Part shown: piece after piece, positions 8,255 through 16,545 of the stretch
Layout of the letters: every line of letters begins with the position of its first letter
How positions within the stretch are numbered: the stretch's first letter is position 1
NCBI RefSeq assembly: GCF_022436705.1
Contig: NZ_JAKUHT010000028.1
Coordinates: forward strand, 1 to 64,000
DNA length: 64,000 nt
DNA from: Nocardioides sp. CFH 31398
Lineage (GTDB): Bacteria > Actinomycetota > Actinomycetes > Propionibacteriales > Nocardioidaceae
Direction: 5' to 3'
Position numbers and translations under genes: made by a program
Notes under the pieces: generated by a model
The model's input: only the letters and a program-made list of their open reading frames with translations
What the model was told of the DNA's origin: nothing
Database searches by the model: none

Positions 8255-8449
8255 GTGTCCGCGCAGACCTTCGTGATCGCGTCCGTCGTGGCCGGTGTGC
8301 TCACCGTGGTCGTGCTGCTGTGGGGCCTGAACATGATCAAGCTGCGCTCGTCGCGGCTGTTCGCGCTGAAGGTCGGCGGCTGGACCGTCCTCGGCGGACT
8401 GGCCCTGTGGTTCGTCGGCGGGATCGCCCTGAACATCCTGGAGAACTAG
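8255..8449 (+). CDS. Small two-helix membrane protein
   Basis: A 64-residue hypothetical protein from GTG 8255. Two membrane segments are evident (about 6-26 and 41-60), joined by a short basic loop (KLRSSRLFALK), giving a hairpin topology. No family is recognised. It is divergent from yaaA with a 58-bp gap and ends just before the 3' end of the oppositely oriented rnpB. Coding is supported by strong third-position GC and a clean two-helix pattern rather than by homology. Confidence 0.65.
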   Translation: MSAQTFVIASVVAGVLTVVVLLWGLNMIKLRSSRLFALKVGGWTVLGGLALWFVGGIALNILEN

Positions 8450-8460
8450 GACGCCCGGCC

Positions 8461-8875
8461 CGGGTGCGGATGGGCTGGCTCGTAGGCCGGGTTCTGTTCC
8501 CCGGGACGCCTCGCGACGCCCCGGCTGGCGACCATCCATCTAGGGCCGCCGTTGCCGACGGCCTCGGGCGGTCCACCCGCGAGCTCGGGCGGGCAGCCCT
8601 CCAGCACTCGCGCACCGCCCCGAGGGGCGGCTTCTTGACCTTGCTCCAGGTGGGGTTTGCCGAGCCGCGCCGGTCGCCCGGCGCGCTGGTGGTCTCTTGC
8701 ACCACCCTTTCACCCTTACCGCCCGGCCGGAGCCGGGAGGCGGTCTGCTCTCTGTGGCACTGTCCCGCGGGTCGCCCCGGGTGGGTGTTACCCACCACCT
8801 CGCCCTGTGGAGCCCGGACCTTCCTCGGCCCTCCGTGAGGAGGAACGCGGTCGCCCGGCCAGCCCATCCGCACCC
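8461..8875 (-). ncRNA. rnpB: RNase P RNA, bacterial type A
   Basis: The catalytic RNA of RNase P, which trims tRNA 5' ends. Read on the minus strand, the 5' half carries the conserved GAGGAAGGTCCGGGCTCC block (near 8810-8828), the middle has GGGTGAAA-like and GGTGCAAGAGACCACC segments, and the 3' end shows the universal ACAGAACCCGGCCTAC element (near 8485-8500). Helix P1 closes perfectly: 5' GGGTGCGGATGGGCTGGC pairs with the 3' end at 8462-8479. A -10 hexamer TAGAGT sits at 8879-8884, placing the 5' end near 8873. Ends are estimated to a few bases. Confidence 0.95.
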
Positions 8876-8911
8876 GAGACTCTAGGGCATGCGCAGGAGT
8901 AGGTTCGCCCC

Positions 8912-9082
8912 GTGAGCGACGAGTACTACTACTGCGTGAAGCACAAGACGGTCGAGGGTCCCGAGGGGTGCGCGGCCCGTCACCGCCTCGGCCCGTACCC
9001 GACGCGGGCGGCCGCCGAGCACGCTCTCGAGACGGTCGCGGAGCGCAACGAGGCCTGGGACGAGGCCGACCGCGACGACTGA
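8912..9082 (+). CDS. Small conserved-looking protein with YYYC N terminus
   Basis: A 56-residue protein from GTG 8912 to TGA 9082. It begins SDEYYYCVKHKTVEG, has a second Cys at 20, then LGPYPTRAAAEHALETV and an acidic tail. The pattern GPYPTRAAAEHAL resembles the small SPOR-like or display peptides of actinobacteria in which a beta strand precedes a helix, but no family assignment is made. It lies 36 bp from the 5' end of rnpB on the opposite strand and 12 bp before the next small membrane gene, so the two probably share a transcript. Confidence 0.7.
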   Translation: MSDEYYYCVKHKTVEGPEGCAARHRLGPYPTRAAAEHALETVAERNEAWDEADRDD

Positions 9083-9094
9083 GGCCCCGCGCCC

Positions 9095-9349
9095 GTGCGT
9101 GACCGCGTCTCGCCCTGGCCGTTCGCGGCCCTCGTGGGGATGACCGGCGTCCTCTTCCTCTACGGCGTCGCCTTCGGCGTGCTGCCGTGGTGGGCCGCCC
9201 TGCTGCTGCTCGCCGTGTGGGCGGCCCTGCTGGCCGTCGTCCTGCGGTGGTTCCGCACCCGCCCGCGGGCCACCGTGCTCGTGCCGGTGCTCGCCCTGGC
9301 GGTCTGGTTCGCCGCGGTCGTCGGTGGGTCGCGGGTGCTCGGGTCCTAG
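9095..9349 (+). CDS. Small membrane protein, three helices
   Basis: An 84-residue hypothetical protein from GTG 9095, 12 bp downstream of the YYYC protein. Three hydrophobic segments (about 8-28, 31-49 and 60-80) are separated by short basic loops such as RWFRTRPRAT. No family recognised. It is followed by a hairpin and an extreme G/C homopolymer region before the convergent dehydrogenase gene. Confidence 0.65.
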   Translation: MRDRVSPWPFAALVGMTGVLFLYGVAFGVLPWWAALLLLAVWAALLAVVLRWFRTRPRATVLVPVLALAVWFAAVVGGSRVLGS

Positions 9350-9361
9350 GCCATCGCCGGT

Positions 9362-9404
9362 CGGGCTCGTCGAGACCCGGTGGAGAGAGGGTGTCGACGA
9401 GCCC
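9362..9404. terminator. Imperfect 16-bp hairpin between convergent genes
   Basis: GGGCTCGTCGAGACCC near 9363 is matched by GGGTGTCGACGAGCCC ending near 9404, 14 of 16 positions complementary, with a short loop. It lies between convergent genes and shares its TCGAGACC and GTCGACGAG words with the repeat family at the start of the window. It may act as a bidirectional terminator without a U tract. Confidence 0.5.
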
Positions 9405-9421
9405 GCGCCGGGGCCCGGCGC

Positions 9422-9477
9422 GGGGGGGGGGCCCCCCGGGGGGGCGCGCGCCCCCCCCCCCCCCCCCCCCCCCCCCC
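9422..9477. repeat. G/C homopolymer tract ending in 27 consecutive C
   Basis: A run of 10 G (9422-9431), 6 C, 7 G, CGCGCG and then 27 C in a row (9451-9477). No coding frame is supported across it. Runs this long are rare in bacterial chromosomes and are hard to sequence; the length may be an assembly or consensus artefact. If real it would fold into a very stable structure and be hypermutable. Confidence 0.85.
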
Positions 9478-9505
9478 GACGGGGTTGCGAGGGTCCCCGC
9501 CCGCG

Positions 9506-10714
9506 TCAGCCGCGCGGGTGCACGCGGAGGACCGCGTCGTTCGAGCCGTTGGCGGTGGTGATCAGCAGGTCGCCGTTGGGGGCGCGGGTCACCGACCGCA
9601 GGCGCCCGAACCGCGTCAGTGCCGCCGGGCGGCGCACGCCCTGGAGCTTGCCCTGCGCGTTGAAGCGCATGAAGCGGACGCTGTTGTCCTTGAGCGCCGC
9701 CACGGCCAGCGTGCCGTTGTAGCTCCGCCACTGGGCGCCGGACACCCACTCGGCCCCGGAGGTCGCCTTGGTCGGCTCGCCCGACCTCCAGCGCGCACCG
9801 ACCTGGGGGCCCGGCAGCGAGAAGTCGGTCATGGGGACGCTCTCGTCGTAGCCCGGGCCCGGGTCCCAGCCGTAGTTGCCGCCGGCGCGGAGCTTGTTGA
9901 CCTCGTCGTCACGGCTCGGGCCGTGCTCGACCGACCACAGCGAGCCGTCCCTGCGCTGCGCGAGCCCCTGGACGTTGCGGTGGCCGTAGGTCAGCACGTA
10001 GCGCTTGTTGCGGTTGCCCGCCCTCGGGAACGGGTTCTGCGGCCACGGCCTCCCGGAGAACCGGTTGAGGCGGAGCGTCTTGCCACCCAGCGAGGTCAGG
10101 TCCTGCGGGTTGCTCGACACGGCGGCGTCACCCGTCCCCACGACGAGCGCGCCGTTGCGGGCGACGAGCAGGCGGCAGCCGCCGTGACGCCCGCCGTTGG
10201 TCGGCAGGCCGGTGAGCAGCACCCGCGCCCGGGTGGCGCGGGTCGCGGCCTGGTTGAGCGTCCAGGCGACGACGCGGACGTCGCGGGCCCCACCGGAGCG
10301 GAAGCCGCCGAAGCACGTGTAGAAGCGGCGGTTCTGGCCGAACGCGGGGTCGGTCTCGACCGACATCAGCCCGGTCTCGCCGTTGGCCCAGGACCGGGCG
10401 GGGAAGGCGACACGACGCACCTGGCCGCCGTCGGCGACGAGCAGGCGGCGGGTCTCGCGCTCGGTGACGAGCAGCCGGCCGCCGTCGATGACCGCGACGT
10501 CCCAGGGCTGGCTGAGGCCGGTGACGGCGCGGGTCACCCGCAGGCCGGGGGTCGCGCGTCCGGCGTCGTTACCCGACGACGACGCCGACGACACCGACGA
10601 GACGGACGGGGCGGCCGGAACGGAGGGGGCGGCCCCCGCCGGGAGCCCGGCCAGTGGCAGCACGAGCAGCCCGGCGAGGGGCAGCGAGACGAGGAGGGGG
10701 AGTGGTCGGCGCAT
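9506..10714 (-). CDS. Secreted PQQ-dependent sugar dehydrogenase-like protein
   Basis: A 402-residue exported protein of the glucose/sorbosone dehydrogenase (GSDH) beta-propeller family. A Sec signal peptide occupies about 1-29 (hydrophobic LPLLVSLPLAGLLVLPLAG, ending AGA), then a Ser-rich linker and a six-bladed propeller from about 58. Family motifs include LSQPWDVAV, GLMSVETDP, GGKTLRLN and YGHRNVQGLA, the last in the region that supplies the catalytic His. It would oxidise an aldose or similar alcohol if PQQ is bound; no PQQ synthesis gene is present here. It converges with the small membrane gene. Confidence 0.9.
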   Translation of the reverse strand: MRRPLPLLVSLPLAGLLVLPLAGLPAGAAPSVPAAPSVSSVSSASSSGNDAGRATPGLRVTRAVTGLSQPWDVAVIDGGRLLVTERETRRLLVADGGQVRRVAFPARSWANGETGLMSVETDPAFGQNRRFYTCFGGFRSGGARDVRVVAWTLNQAATRATRARVLLTGLPTNGGRHGGCRLLVARNGALVVGTGDAAVSSNPQDLTSLGGKTLRLNRFSGRPWPQNPFPRAGNRNKRYVLTYGHRNVQGLAQRRDGSLWSVEHGPSRDDEVNKLRAGGNYGWDPGPGYDESVPMTDFSLPGPQVGARWRSGEPTKATSGAEWVSGAQWRSYNGTLAVAALKDNSVRFMRFNAQGKLQGVRRPAALTRFGRLRSVTRAPNGDLLITTANGSNDAVLRVHPRG

Positions 10715-10785
10715 GCAGCGAAACTAACCCGGACGACCGACAGCCGGGAGGAGCTCGGGCCCTTCGATCGCGGGAAGCGCCCGGG

Positions 10786-11661
10786 TCAGCTCTCGAAGGA
10801 GTGCTCGGGCGCGGGGAACGTGCCGTTGCGGACGTCGTCCGCGAAGGCCCTGGCGCCCTCCAGGAGCGCGCCGTGCAGGTCGGCGTACTGCTTGACGAAG
10901 CGGGGGATCCGCCCGGTCCGCAGCCCGAACGCGTCCGGCCACACCAGCACCTGGCCGTCGCACTCGACCCCGGCGCCGATCCCGATCGTGGGGATGCCGA
11001 CCTCGGCGGTCACGCGGGCCGCGGCCTCGGTCGGCACCATCTCGAGGACCACCGCGAATGCCCCGGCGTCACGGACGGCGCGCGCGTCGGCCAGCAGCGC
11101 CTCGACGGCGTCCCCGCGCCCCTGCACCCGGTAGCCCCCGAGGGCGTGCTCGCTCTGCGGGGTGAAGCCGAGGTGGGCCATCACGGGGATCCCGCCCTGG
11201 CTCAGCCGCTCGATCTGCGGGGCCATGGCCACCCCGCCCTCGAGCTTCACGCAGTGCGCGCCGCCCTCCTTCATGAAGCGGGCGGCGGTGAGGTACGCCT
11301 GCTCCGGCGAGGCCTGGTAGGAGCCGAACGGCAGGTCGCCCACCACGAGCGCCCGGGTGACCGCCCCGGAGACGGCGGCCGTCAGGGGGATGAGCTGGTC
11401 GACGGTGACCGGCACCGTCGTCGAGTAGCCGTAGACGTTGTTGCCCGCGCTGTCGCCGACGAGCAGGACCTCGATGCCCGCGGAGTCGAAGATGCCCGCG
11501 GTGTACTGGTCGTACGTCGTGAGCATCGCGAACCGCTCGCCCGCCTCCCGCATCTGCTGCAGGTGGTGGGTGCGGATCCGCTTGCGGGTCGGTCCGCCGG
11601 ACGCCGCGGCGGGCGCGTCCGGCTGCGTGGTGCCGTACGGCGGGGGCTGCTCGTCGTTCAT
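10786..11661 (-). CDS. panB: 3-methyl-2-oxobutanoate hydroxymethyltransferase
   Basis: A 291-residue PanB, the first committed enzyme of pantothenate synthesis, transferring a hydroxymethyl group from 5,10-methylene-THF to 2-oxoisovalerate in the cytoplasm. Metal and substrate motifs are intact: LLVGDSAGNNVYG, VKLEGG, PVMAHLGFTPQS and EMVPTEAA. Start ATG 11661 gives an N-terminal extension of about 25 Pro-rich residues before the conserved core (RKRIRTHHLQQM), common in actinobacterial PanB. No panC or panD lies in the window; it stands alone between the dehydrogenase and the cstA unit. Confidence 0.97.
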   Translation of the reverse strand: MNDEQPPPYGTTQPDAPAAASGGPTRKRIRTHHLQQMREAGERFAMLTTYDQYTAGIFDSAGIEVLLVGDSAGNNVYGYSTTVPVTVDQLIPLTAAVSGAVTRALVVGDLPFGSYQASPEQAYLTAARFMKEGGAHCVKLEGGVAMAPQIERLSQGGIPVMAHLGFTPQSEHALGGYRVQGRGDAVEALLADARAVRDAGAFAVVLEMVPTEAAARVTAEVGIPTIGIGAGVECDGQVLVWPDAFGLRTGRIPRFVKQYADLHGALLEGARAFADDVRNGTFPAPEHSFES

Positions 11662-11706
11662 GGCCTCATCCCACACCACGTCCCCGGGTCCGCGGCAGGC
11701 GTCTCG

Positions 11707-11895
11707 TCAGCAGCACCGCCGCTGCGGGTTCCGCTCCAGGTGCTCGGAGCGGTGCCGTTCGTACTCCCGACGCGACATCGGTGCGACCCCGTCGCGCTCG
11801 CACCGGGCGAGGTAGTCGTCCCACCTCGCCTCGCCGGTGAGCTCGCGGGCGTACCAGCGCACGCCCGCGGCCCACCGCCGGACGAGGGTCGTCAC
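11707..11895 (-). CDS. YbdD/YjiX-family small protein, CstA partner
   Basis: A 62-residue protein of the YbdD/YjiX (DUF466) family with the hallmark WYARELTGEARWDDYLARC and a C-terminal basic tail ending in two Cys. GTG 11895 overlaps the cstA stop by 4 bp (GTGA). In E. coli the equivalent small proteins are coded directly after CstA and YjiY (BtsT) and are needed for pyruvate transport activity, so a regulatory or assembly subunit role is likely. Confidence 0.85.
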   Translation of the reverse strand: MTTLVRRWAAGVRWYARELTGEARWDDYLARCERDGVAPMSRREYERHRSEHLERNPQRRCC

Positions 11896-14120
11896 CGTGA
11901 CGCCCCCGCGGTCTGCTCGCGCTCGGCCTCCCAGGCGCGCACCGCCTCCTTCTCCTGCGCGGTGGCGAAGAAGTCGGCCGGGGCCACGACCTGCGACGGC
12001 GTGTGCGGGACCTCGGTGGTCGGCAGGGAGCCGGCGCGGGCGGCCTTGACCCAGATCCACGCCGCGTTGGCCACGATCACGAGGACGAGCACGGCGAAGC
12101 TGGCCTGAAGGAACCCGTTGACGGTGGAGTTGAACACGACGGTGTCCATCTGGGAGGCCTCGGTCGCCGGCGCCAGGACCTCGCCGGCGTCGCGGGCGGC
12201 GCGGTAGCGGTCGGCCTGCGCGAAGTAGCCGATGGCCGGGTTGTCGGAGAACACCTTCTGGTAGCTCGCGGTCATGGTGACGACGAGGTCCCACACCAGC
12301 GGGACCGCCGGCACCCACACGAACTTCCACCAGCCGTGCTTGCAGAACAGCGTGACGCACAGCGTCAGCGCGATCGCGGCGAGCAGCTGGTTGGCGATGC
12401 CGAAGAGGGGGAAGAGCTGGTTGATGCCGCCGAGCGGGTCGGTGACCCCGACGTACAGCATGTAGCCCCAGGCGCCGGTGGTTGCGGCGGAGGCGGCCCA
12501 GGCGGCCGGCCGCCAGGAGGTGTCGCCGAACTTGGGCCAGACGTTGCCGATGGTGTCCTGCAGCATGAAGCGGCCCACGCGGGTGCCGGCGTCGATGGCG
12601 GTGAGGATGAACAGCGCCTCGAACATGATCGCGAAGTAGTACCAGAACGCGGTCATGCCGGAGCCGAACGCCTCGCTGAAGATGAGCGAGATGCCGAACG
12701 CCAGCGTCGGGGCGCCGCCGGTGCGGGAGACCAGCTCGGTCTCGACGGACTCGGAGAAGGCGTTCAGCTGGTCCGGGGTGATGGTGAACCCGAGGGTGCG
12801 GACGAACTCGGCGGCGCCCTCCGCGGTGCCGCCGGTGACACCGGCGGGGGAGTTCATCGCGAAGTAGAGGCCCGGGTCGATGACGCAGGCGGCGATGATC
12901 GCGCTGACGGCCACGAAGGACTCCATCAGCATCCCGCCGTAGCCGACCATGCGGACGTGGCTCTCCTTGGCGATCATCTTCGGGGTCGTGCCCGAGGAGA
13001 TGAGGGCGTGGAAGCCCGAGAGGGCGCCGCAGGCGATGGTGATGAACAGGAACGGGAAGAGCGAGCCCGCGAAGACCGGGCCCTGGCCGTTGCCGGCGAA
13101 CGGGGTCACGGCCTCGGTCTGCAGGACGGGGCGCGCCAGGATCAGGCCGATCGCCAGCAGCAGGATGACGCCGACCTTCATGAAGGTCGACAGGTAGTCG
13201 CGCGGCGTCAGCAGCATCCAGACCGGCAGGATCGAGGCGACGAAGCCGTAGACGACCATGAGGATGGTCAGCGTCTCGGGGGTCAGCTCGAAGGCGGACG
13301 CGAGGCCCGAGTTCTCGACCACGCCGCCCAGGGCGATGGCGCCGAGCAGCAGGAACACGCCGATCGCGGTGACCTCCATGACCCGACCGGGCCGCAGGAA
13401 CCGCAGGTAGACGCCCATGAACAGGGCGATGGGGATCGTCAGGCCGATGGCGACGACGCCCCACGGCGACTCGGCGAGGGCGTTGACGACGACGAGCGCG
13501 AGGACCGCGAGCAGGATGATCATGATCGCGTAGACGGCGATCAGCGCGGCGACGCCGCCGACGACGCCCAGCTCCTCGCGGATCATCTGGCCGAGGCTCT
13601 TCGCGTCGCGGCGCATCGAGAAGAACATGACGACCATGTCCTGCACCGCGCCGGCGAGGATCACGCCGGCGACGATCCAGATGGTGCCGGGCAGGTAGCC
13701 CATCTGCGCGGCGAGGACGGGACCGACGAGCGGACCGGCGCCGGCGATGGCGGCGAAGTGGTGCCCGTACAGCACGCGACGGTCGGTGACCTCGAAGTCG
13801 CTGCCGTCCTCGAGGCGCTCGGCCGGCGTGGCGCGGGTGTCGTCGAGGCGCAGCACCCGGTTCGCGATGAACTTCGAGTAGAAGCGGTAGGCGATGAGGT
13901 AGGACGCCACCGCCGCGAAGAGGATCCACAGCGCGGAGACGTCCTCGCCGCGGTGCAGCGCCAGGACGGTCCAGCAGGTGGCACCGACCACCGCGACCAG
14001 GACCCAGATCGCGATCGACAGCGGCGTGGGACGGCGTCCGGTGGGCCGCTTCGCGGCGTCGCCCGGCGGCGGGCCGGCGGGCCCGGAGGCCCCGGGCGGG
14101 GTGGTGGTGTCGGTGGCCAT
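11892..14120 (-). CDS. cstA: CstA-family carbon starvation / pyruvate transporter
   Basis: A 742-residue integral membrane protein with about 16-18 membrane segments. CstA hallmarks are visible: YGHHFAAIAGAGPLVGPVLAAQMGYLPG split across the first core block, SGTTPKMI and FGIANQLLAA. Family members import pyruvate and, in some species, peptides during carbon limitation. ATG 14120 has GGGAG at a normal spacing; a long in-frame extension upstream lacks membrane pattern and is rejected. It is the first gene of a two-gene unit with the YbdD partner. Confidence 0.93.
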   Translation of the reverse strand: MATDTTTPPGASGPAGPPPGDAAKRPTGRRPTPLSIAIWVLVAVVGATCWTVLALHRGEDVSALWILFAAVASYLIAYRFYSKFIANRVLRLDDTRATPAERLEDGSDFEVTDRRVLYGHHFAAIAGAGPLVGPVLAAQMGYLPGTIWIVAGVILAGAVQDMVVMFFSMRRDAKSLGQMIREELGVVGGVAALIAVYAIMIILLAVLALVVVNALAESPWGVVAIGLTIPIALFMGVYLRFLRPGRVMEVTAIGVFLLLGAIALGGVVENSGLASAFELTPETLTILMVVYGFVASILPVWMLLTPRDYLSTFMKVGVILLLAIGLILARPVLQTEAVTPFAGNGQGPVFAGSLFPFLFITIACGALSGFHALISSGTTPKMIAKESHVRMVGYGGMLMESFVAVSAIIAACVIDPGLYFAMNSPAGVTGGTAEGAAEFVRTLGFTITPDQLNAFSESVETELVSRTGGAPTLAFGISLIFSEAFGSGMTAFWYYFAIMFEALFILTAIDAGTRVGRFMLQDTIGNVWPKFGDTSWRPAAWAASAATTGAWGYMLYVGVTDPLGGINQLFPLFGIANQLLAAIALTLCVTLFCKHGWWKFVWVPAVPLVWDLVVTMTASYQKVFSDNPAIGYFAQADRYRAARDAGEVLAPATEASQMDTVVFNSTVNGFLQASFAVLVLVIVANAAWIWVKAARAGSLPTTEVPHTPSQVVAPADFFATAQEKEAVRAWEAEREQTAGASR

Positions 14121-14481
14121 GGTCGCTCCCGTGCTCGGCGTCGGACTCGCCGTGCACGCGGCGCCGGCCCGGTCGGGACCCGCCGGGTCGGCTGCACGGC
14201 CGACCCACCATATGCCCGGGCTGTGTGACGGTGACCACGGGCGCGCCGAACCGTGACCTCCGGGCTTGCGCATTGCTTGTGGGTTCGTTGCGGGTTCACC
14301 TACTGGTACGCCCACCGGCGGTCCGGCATGATTCTTCTCGTACCGAGGAACTGACCCGAGACGGTTTCTCGGTACTCCAGAACCGCGGAGCTGACCCGAG
14401 ACGGCTCCGCGGTTCTGCACATTTCGGGGTCCTCCCTCCCGGATCCGGCCGGCGCCGGTGCCATGCGGGAGACTGGGCGGC
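14121..14481. promoter_or_regulatory. 361-bp gap between cstA and nadE: twin hairpins with identical loops
   Basis: No gene is supported here. Two hairpins stand in tandem. The first has arms 14340-14350 and 14365-14375 (GTACCGAGGAA with TTTCTCGGTAC, one G-U pair); the second has perfect 12-bp arms 14379-14390 and 14405-14416 (AGAACCGCGGAG with CTCCGCGGTTCT). The stems are unrelated, yet both enclose exactly CTGACCCGAGACGG (14351-14364 and 14391-14404), in which CCG-AGA-CGG can form an inner stem. The second hairpin ends 65 nt before the nadE start. The cstA promoter must also lie here; it was not assigned. Confidence 0.75.
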
Positions 14482-16533
14482 GTGGACGCCGCCACCTTCA
14501 CCTCCGCGTACGCCCAGGGCTTCGCCCGGGTCGCCGCCTGCACCGCGCCCGTCGTCCCGGCCGACCCTGCGTCCAACGCCCGGACCGTGGTCGAGCAGGC
14601 GCGCGCCTGCCACGAGCGCGGCGTCGCGGTCGCGACGTTCCCCGAGCTGTGCCTGTCGGGCTACGCGATCGACGACCTCCTGCTGTCGGACACGCTGCTG
14701 GACGGCGTCGAGGCGGGGCTGGCCGAGGTCGTGGCCGCGTCGGCCGAGCTGCTGCCGGTGCTGGTCGTCGGGGCGCCGCTGCGGGCGGGGAACCGGCTGT
14801 TGAACTGCGCGGTGCTCGTGCACCGCGGCGCCGTCCTCGGGGTGGTGCCGAAGTCCTACCTCCCGACGTACGGCGAGTTCTACGAGCGGCGTCACTTCGC
14901 CGCCGGCGACGAGCACCGCGGCGGGACCCTGACCGTGCTGGGCACGGAGGTGCCGCTCGGGCCCGACCTGCTGCTGGACGTCGTCGACGTGCCGGGCCTG
15001 GTCGTCCACGTCGAGGTGTGCGAGGACCTCTGGGTGCCCGTGCCGCCCTCGGCGGAGGCGGCGCTGGCCGGGGCGACGGTGCTGCTCAACGTGTCGTCGA
15101 GCCCGATCACCATCGCGCGCGCCGACGTGCGGCGGCTGCTGGTGCGGAGCGCGAGCATGCGCGGCCTCGCGGCCTACGTCTACGCCGCCGCGGGCGCGGG
15201 GGAGTCGAGCACCGACCTGGCGTGGGACGGCCAGACGATGGTCTACGAGGCCGGCGACCTGCTCGCCGAGGGCCCGCGCTTCGCGGCGGGCGCGCAGCTG
15301 ACCGTCGCGGACGTCGACCTGCGCCGCCTCGCGGCCGAACGGCGTCGCCAGGGCACCTTCGACGACAACCGCCGCACCCTCGCCGACCGCGTCGGCGGGT
15401 TCCGTCGCGTGCCGGTGACCCTCGACCCGCCGACGGGCGACGTGGGCCTGGAGCGGCCGGTCGACCGCTACCCGTTCGTGCCCGACGACCCCGAGCGGCT
15501 CGCGCAGGACTGCTACGAGGCGTGGAACATCCAGGTGGCGGCCCTCGAGCGGCGCCTGACCTCCATCGGGTCGCCGAAGATCGTCATCGGCGTCTCCGGC
15601 GGGCTCGACTCGACCCACGCGCTGATCGTCGCCGTGCGGGCCATGGACCGCCTGGGCCGCCCGCGCAGCGACGTCCACGCGATCACCATGCCCGGGTTCG
15701 CGACCGGCGCGACGTCGAAGGACCTCGCCACCCGGCTGTGTGCCGCCCTGGGGGTGGGGTTCGAGGAGCTCGACATCCGTCCCGCGGCGACGCAGGTGCT
15801 GGCGGACCTCGACCACCCCGTCGCCCGCGGCGCGAAGGTGTACGACGTCACCTTCGAGAACGTCCAGGCCGGGCTGCGCACCGACTACCTCTTCCGGATC
15901 GCCAACCACCGCGGCGGCATCGTGCTCGGCACCGGTGACCTGTCCGAGCTGGCGCTCGGGTGGTGCACGTACGGCGTCGGCGACCAGATGTCGCACTACG
16001 GCGTGAACGCCGGGGTGCCGAAGACGCTGATCCAGCACCTCATCCGCTGGGCGGCCGGCTCGGGCGAGCTCCCGGACGAGGCCTCACCGGTGCTGCGCGA
16101 GATCCTCGAGCAGGAGATCTCGCCGGAGCTCGTGCCCGCCGAGGAGGGCGAGGCGCCCCAGTCGACCGAGGCCGCGGTCGGCCCCTACGCTCTCGCGGAC
16201 TTCGCGCTCTTCCACCTCGCCCGCCAGCACCACGGGCCGTCCCGGATCGCGTTCCTGGCCTGGCACGCGTGGCGTGACGCCGGGGCGGGCGCCTGGCCGC
16301 CCGACCACCCGGAGGCCGGGCGGACGGCGTACGACCTGGCGACGGTCAAGCACTGGCTCGAGCTGTTCTGCCGGCGGTTCTTCGCCTCGCAGTTCAAGCG
16401 CTCCGCGCTGCCGAACGGGCCGAAGGTGTCGTCGGGCGGCACCATGAGCCCGCGCGGCGACTGGCGGATGCCGTCCGACGCCTCCGCGGCGGCCTGGTTG
16501 GCCGAGCTCGCGGAGGTGCCGGACTCCGTCTGA
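14482..16533 (+). CDS. nadE: Glutamine-dependent NAD(+) synthetase
   Basis: A 683-residue NadE, which amidates nicotinic acid adenine dinucleotide to NAD using glutamine. The N-terminal nitrilase-type glutaminase domain (about 1-290) has its triad: Glu55 in FPELCLSGY, Lys124 in VPKSYLP and Cys180 in VEVCEDLW. The C-terminal synthetase domain shows the PP-loop GVSGGLDSTHAL. Length matches the actinobacterial enzyme (Rv2438c type). GTG 14482 is chosen for the conserved start DAATFTSAYAQGFARV. The twin-loop hairpins in its leader suggest control at RNA or DNA level. Confidence 0.96.
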   Translation: MDAATFTSAYAQGFARVAACTAPVVPADPASNARTVVEQARACHERGVAVATFPELCLSGYAIDDLLLSDTLLDGVEAGLAEVVAASAELLPVLVVGAPLRAGNRLLNCAVLVHRGAVLGVVPKSYLPTYGEFYERRHFAAGDEHRGGTLTVLGTEVPLGPDLLLDVVDVPGLVVHVEVCEDLWVPVPPSAEAALAGATVLLNVSSSPITIARADVRRLLVRSASMRGLAAYVYAAAGAGESSTDLAWDGQTMVYEAGDLLAEGPRFAAGAQLTVADVDLRRLAAERRRQGTFDDNRRTLADRVGGFRRVPVTLDPPTGDVGLERPVDRYPFVPDDPERLAQDCYEAWNIQVAALERRLTSIGSPKIVIGVSGGLDSTHALIVAVRAMDRLGRPRSDVHAITMPGFATGATSKDLATRLCAALGVGFEELDIRPAATQVLADLDHPVARGAKVYDVTFENVQAGLRTDYLFRIANHRGGIVLGTGDLSELALGWCTYGVGDQMSHYGVNAGVPKTLIQHLIRWAAGSGELPDEASPVLREILEQEISPELVPAEEGEAPQSTEAAVGPYALADFALFHLARQHHGPSRIAFLAWHAWRDAGAGAWPPDHPEAGRTAYDLATVKHWLELFCRRFFASQFKRSALPNGPKVSSGGTMSPRGDWRMPSDASAAAWLAELAEVPDSV

Positions 16534-16545
16534 CGACGGTCGGGC

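Noticed and set aside
10700..10785. Riboswitch or leader element near panB
   Set aside because: This side is downstream of panB; upstream (11662-11706) is only 45 bp with no structure that I could support.
12003..14228. 741-codon plus-strand frame antisense to cstA
   Set aside because: Rich in Gly/Asp/Arg/His with no fold pattern, while the opposite strand is an unmistakable CstA.
14340..14416. Actinobacterial 6C RNA or mini-ykkC as identity of the twin hairpins
   Set aside because: The loops lack the run of six or more C of 6C RNA and are far longer than the ACGR loops of mini-ykkC.
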